Part shown: positions 61,562 through 64,000 of the stretch, piece by piece
How the letters are laid out: every line of letters starts with the position of its first letter
Position numbering within the stretch: position 1 is the first letter of the stretch
From: Hyphomicrobiales bacterium
Lineage (GTDB): Bacteria > Pseudomonadota > Alphaproteobacteria > Rhizobiales > Rhizobiaceae
Length of the DNA stretch: 64,000 nucleotides
Reading direction: 5' to 3'
NCBI GenBank assembly: GCA_900466475.1
Contig: UBMI01000031.1
Coordinates: forward strand, 1 to 64,000
Notes under the pieces: model-generated
The model's input: only the letters and a program-made list of their open reading frames with translations
Databases searched by the model: none
Told to the model about the DNA's origin: nothing
Position numbers and translations under genes: made by a program

Positions 61562-62233
61562 ATGGTGCAACCACTCGCAAGGAGAACAACAGTGGTAGTT
61601 CGTGTCGATCTCATGATCTCGCTCGATGGTTTCGCGACAACGACGGACCAGACGCCGGAAGTCCCGTTCGGCGAGGACTGGTCGCGTCTCGTCGACTCAT
61701 ATGTAGCAACCCGCACGTTCCGCGAGCGCGTATTCAAGGATACCAGCGGGGCTGGGACGACAGGCATCGACGACGACTACGCGAAGGCGTATTTCGAAAA
61801 TGTGGGGGCCGAGATCATGGGCGCCGGCATGTTCGGTCTCCACAACTTTCCCGACGATCCGGACTGGCGCGGCTGGTGGGGTGACGAGCCGCCGTTCCGG
61901 TGTCCGGTTTTCGTCCTCACCCACAAGCCACGTCCTTCCCTGGAGATGGCTGGCGGGACAATTTTCCATTTCCTCGCCACTACACCTGCCGATGCGCTAC
62001 AGCGGGCTGTCAGTGTGGCGGGCGGCAAAGACGTGCGGGTTGGCGGCGGTGCTACCGTTGTTCGCGACTTCCTCAAGGCGGGCCTTGTCGATCGCCTTCA
62101 TGTCGCTATCGCTCCGATCCTGCTCGGGCGCGGCATACGCCTGTGGGACGATCTGCGCGGCCTGGAAGCCGGCTGCACGGTGAAGTCGGAAACCGCGCCG
62201 AGTGGCACCATCCACCTCACCTTCCAACGCTAG
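61562..62233 (+). CDS. RibD C-terminal/dihydrofolate reductase-like protein
   Basis: A 223-residue protein of the bacterial bifunctional deaminase-reductase C-terminal family, a dihydrofolate-reductase-like fold. Features are RVDLMISLDGFAT at the start, GAGMFGLHNF and GGGATVVRDFLKAGLVDRLH near residue 161. The ATG at 61562 has GGAGG five bases before. No deaminase half is present. Such stand-alone proteins probably use NADPH on an unknown substrate. Likely controlled by the ArsR-type regulator. Confidence 0.88.
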   Translation: MVQPLARRTTVVVRVDLMISLDGFATTTDQTPEVPFGEDWSRLVDSYVATRTFRERVFKDTSGAGTTGIDDDYAKAYFENVGAEIMGAGMFGLHNFPDDPDWRGWWGDEPPFRCPVFVLTHKPRPSLEMAGGTIFHFLATTPADALQRAVSVAGGKDVRVGGGATVVRDFLKAGLVDRLHVAIAPILLGRGIRLWDDLRGLEAGCTVKSETAPSGTIHLTFQR

Positions 62234-62563
62234 GCATTTTCTTGCGACTGGGCGACCATGGCCGTGCACAGCGGTCATGATATCGGCTTCCGTGCAGACC
62301 CTGACAATCTGCCTTGCCTGTCCAACTCGAGGCAAATGTCGACTTCCGCTGTAAAGCGGTCAACCTTGGAAGCAGGCGGGCAACGATATCGCCACGCATT
62401 GGCCAGATGATGCGTGGCGAGTTGGCCGGCCCGCCAGCCGCCAGCCCATGTTCGCCGGGCGGGCAAGGCTCGGAAAGGCAGGCTATGGCAAAGGCTCGGC
62501 GCCACGCGGGACAAATCCTGCATGTCTCCACAATTCCGGCACAAAAATCCGTGAAGGCTCTTC
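62234..62563. other. Intergenic region before the groESL promoter
   Basis: No gene recognised. A perfect 10-bp inverted repeat CGCCACGCAT / ATGCGTGGCG (62390-62399, 62410-62419) with a 10-base loop lies in the middle, without a T-run. The region may terminate the RibD-like transcript, though no intrinsic terminator was seen. Confidence 0.5.
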
Positions 62564-62592
62564 TTGACTCCTTCTGGAGCCATCCCTAAATG
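62564..62592 (+). promoter_or_regulatory. Promoter of groESL
   Basis: TTGACT (62564-62569) and TAAATG (62587-62592) are 17 bases apart, just before the CIRCE element. The -35, read as CTTGACT, could also serve a heat-shock sigma (RpoH), for which CTTG is the core in this class. Confidence 0.65.
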
Positions 62593-62599
62593 CACGGCG

Positions 62600-62626
62600 C
62601 TAGCACTCACAGGAGTTGAGTGCTAA
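62600..62626. promoter_or_regulatory. CIRCE element (HrcA operator)
   Basis: TAGCACTC-N9-GAGTGCTA, the classic CIRCE inverted repeat, with the outer base of the left arm C instead of T. It lies about eight bases after the -10 box, 58 bases before groES. HrcA binding here would block transcription until heat shock. Confidence 0.95.
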
Positions 62627-62683
62627 CATCCACCTTGTGGGCCACCCCGGTCCGCGAATGTCATTTGATCGAGGGATTAGACA

Positions 62684-62980
62684 ATGGCAAGCACCAATTT
62701 CCGCCCGCTTCACGATCGCGTCGTTGTCCGTCGCGTTGAATCCGAAGAGAAGACCAAGGGCGGCATCATCATCCCGGATACCGCTAAGGAAAAGCCGCAG
62801 GAAGGCGAAATCGTCGCTGTCGGCTCCGGCGCTCGTGACGAGTCCGGCAAGGTCGTAGCACTCGACGTCAAGGCTGGCGATCGCGTTCTGTTCGGCAAGT
62901 GGTCGGGCACCGAAGTCAAGATCAACGGCGAAGACCTTCTGATCATGAAGGAAGCCGACATCATGGGCATCATCGGCTAA
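62684..62980 (+). CDS. groES: Co-chaperonin GroES
   Basis: A 98-residue GroES, the lid of the GroEL chamber. RPLHDRVVVRRVESEEKTKGG (6-26) includes the mobile loop; the roof region and VLFGKWSGTEVKINGEDLLI follow. Cotranscribed with groEL 56 bases on, under CIRCE and the promoter upstream. Confidence 0.98.
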   Translation: MASTNFRPLHDRVVVRRVESEEKTKGGIIIPDTAKEKPQEGEIVAVGSGARDESGKVVALDVKAGDRVLFGKWSGTEVKINGEDLLIMKEADIMGIIG

Positions 62981-63036
62981 TCAGCCGGTTGTCTTTCATC
63001 CGATATCGCTGACACCCCTTTTCAGGAGTTCTCAAA

Positions 63037-64000
63037 ATGGCAGCTAAAGAAGTAAAGTTCGGCCGCGGCGCGCGCGAAAAGTTGCTGCGCGGCGTCGATA
63101 TCCTCGCTGACGCAGTGAAGGTCACCCTCGGTCCGAAGGGCCGTAACGTCGTTATCGACAAGTCCTTCGGCGCTCCGCGCATCACCAAGGACGGTGTTTC
63201 GGTCGCCAAGGAAATCGAACTCGAAGACAAGTTCGAAAACATGGGCGCCCAGATGGTCCGCGAAGTTGCTTCGAAGACCAACGACGTCGCCGGCGACGGC
63301 ACCACGACTGCAACGGTTCTCGCACAGGCCATCGTTCGCGAAGGCGCCAAGGCAGTTGCTGCCGGCATGAACCCGATGGACCTGAAGCGCGGTATCGACC
63401 TCGCTGTTGCTGAAGTCGTCAAGGATCTCCAGGCCAAGGCCAAGAAGATCAACACTTCGGAAGAAGTTGCCCAGGTCGGCACGATCTCCGCAAACGGCGA
63501 AAAGCAGATCGGTCTCGACATTGCTGAAGCAATGCAGAAGGTCGGCAACGAAGGCGTTATCACCGTCGAAGAAGCCAAGACCGCTGAAACCGAACTCGAA
63601 GTCGTCGAAGGCATGCAGTTCGACCGCGGCTACCTGAGCCCGTACTTCGTCACCAACCCGGAAAAGATGGTTGCTGACCTCGAAGACGCCTTCATCCTCC
63701 TGCACGAAAAGAAGCTTTCGAACCTGCAGTCCATGCTCCCGGTTCTCGAAGCTGTCGTTCAGACCGGCAAGCCGCTCCTCATCATCGCTGAAGACGTCGA
63801 AGGCGAAGCTCTTGCTACGCTCGTCGTCAACAAGCTGCGCGGCGGCCTGAAGATTGCTGCTGTCAAGGCTCCGGGCTTCGGCGATCGCCGCAAGGCCATG
63901 CTGGAAGACATCGCTATCCTCACGGGCGGCACTGTCATCTCCGAAGACCTCGGCATCAAGCTCGAGAGCGTCACGCTCGACATGCTCGGCCGGACCAAGA
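63037..64000 (+). CDS. groEL: Chaperonin GroEL (N-terminal part)
   Basis: The first 321 residues are visible; the frame runs off the right end. The sequence (AAKEVKFGRGAREKLLRGVD at 2-21, then ITKDGVSVAKEIELED and DVAGDGTTTATVLAQ) holds the ATP-binding Asp-Gly-Thr motif of group I chaperonins. AGGAG lies before the ATG at 63037. Rhizobia carry several groEL copies; CIRCE control marks this as the HrcA-regulated type. Confidence 0.98.
   Translation, partial: MAAKEVKFGRGAREKLLRGVDILADAVKVTLGPKGRNVVIDKSFGAPRITKDGVSVAKEIELEDKFENMGAQMVREVASKTNDVAGDGTTTATVLAQAIVREGAKAVAAGMNPMDLKRGIDLAVAEVVKDLQAKAKKINTSEEVAQVGTISANGEKQIGLDIAEAMQKVGNEGVITVEEAKTAETELEVVEGMQFDRGYLSPYFVTNPEKMVADLEDAFILLHEKKLSNLQSMLPVLEAVVQTGKPLLIIAEDVEGEALATLVVNKLRGGLKIAAVKAPGFGDRRKAMLEDIAILTGGTVISEDLGIKLESVTLDMLGRTK

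Noticed and set aside
62390..62419. Ten-base inverted repeat as terminator of the RibD-like gene
   Set aside because: It lies about 160 bases after the stop and is not followed by T residues; kept only as a note.

Overview
The window looks like chromosomal DNA of a Rhizobium or close relative (Rhizobiaceae, Alphaproteobacteria). The signs are the high GC content, the split ATP synthase b/b' subunits, CIRCE-controlled groESL, a likely Mur box before mntH, small families such as DUF2093, DUF4170 and DUF2007 next to lipid A genes, and a MutL carrying an endonuclease motif. I found no prophage, transposase, CRISPR array, rRNA, tRNA or symbiosis gene. Most of the window is core genome, and coding density is high on both strands.

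Layout. 1-8.6 kb (minus strand): a chemoreceptor fragment, a small secreted protein, then a minus-strand block sppA-like / small membrane protein / glyQ / lemA / aroA / DUF2207 / purD. 9.6-13.2 kb: mntH with a Mur-box-like palindrome, a TrmN6-like methyltransferase, DUF2007, and a polyprenyl diphosphate synthase. 13.4-20 kb: TPR protein, ispE, moaB, a small secreted protein, a short glycosyltransferase, a PA0069-type radical SAM protein, palindromic repeats and rnhB. 20.1-22.9 kb: atpI-B-E-F'-F with a clear promoter. 23-29 kb: SleB-like cell wall hydrolase, an inverted-repeat element, kup, corA, and a cysteine-free Mrp. 29.6-34.8 kb: a LuxR solo, then IclR and a divergent operon for galactose-type sugar oxidation (SDR dehydrogenase, dgoK, dgoA, SMP-30 lactonase) with a palindromic operator between them. 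35-39 kb: a PRC-barrel envelope protein, a GGDEF-EAL protein and a PAS-PAS-REC-REC protein. 39-47 kb: mutL, DUF2093, lpxK, a HAD phosphatase, waaA, DUF4170, an inositol-monophosphatase family protein and pmbA/tldE. 47-53 kb: a KefB-type antiporter, a patatin-like protein, rsmD, a pseudouridine synthase with a long repeat-rich tail, and tadA. 53-60.4 kb: lipoprotein, ileS, an MFS transporter, ribF and a HAD protein. 60.6-62.2 kb: an ArsR/SRPBCC pair divergent from a RibD/DHFR-like gene over twin palindromes. 62.5-64 kb: promoter, CIRCE, groES and the start of groEL.

The clearest functional units are the F0 operon, the IclR-controlled DeLey-Doudoroff-type operon, the Kdo/lipid A genes and groESL. 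The less ordinary features are a class-I-like EPSP synthase with Phe at the glyphosate-relevant position 101, set between lemA and a DUF2207 gene; a LuxR solo lacking three AHL-pocket residues; the 53-residue repeats in the RluB-like tail; the degenerated zinc motif of IleRS; twin ArsR-type operators; and a family of short palindromes at gene 3' ends. No single locus is an obviously new system. The candidates are ranked in the findings.
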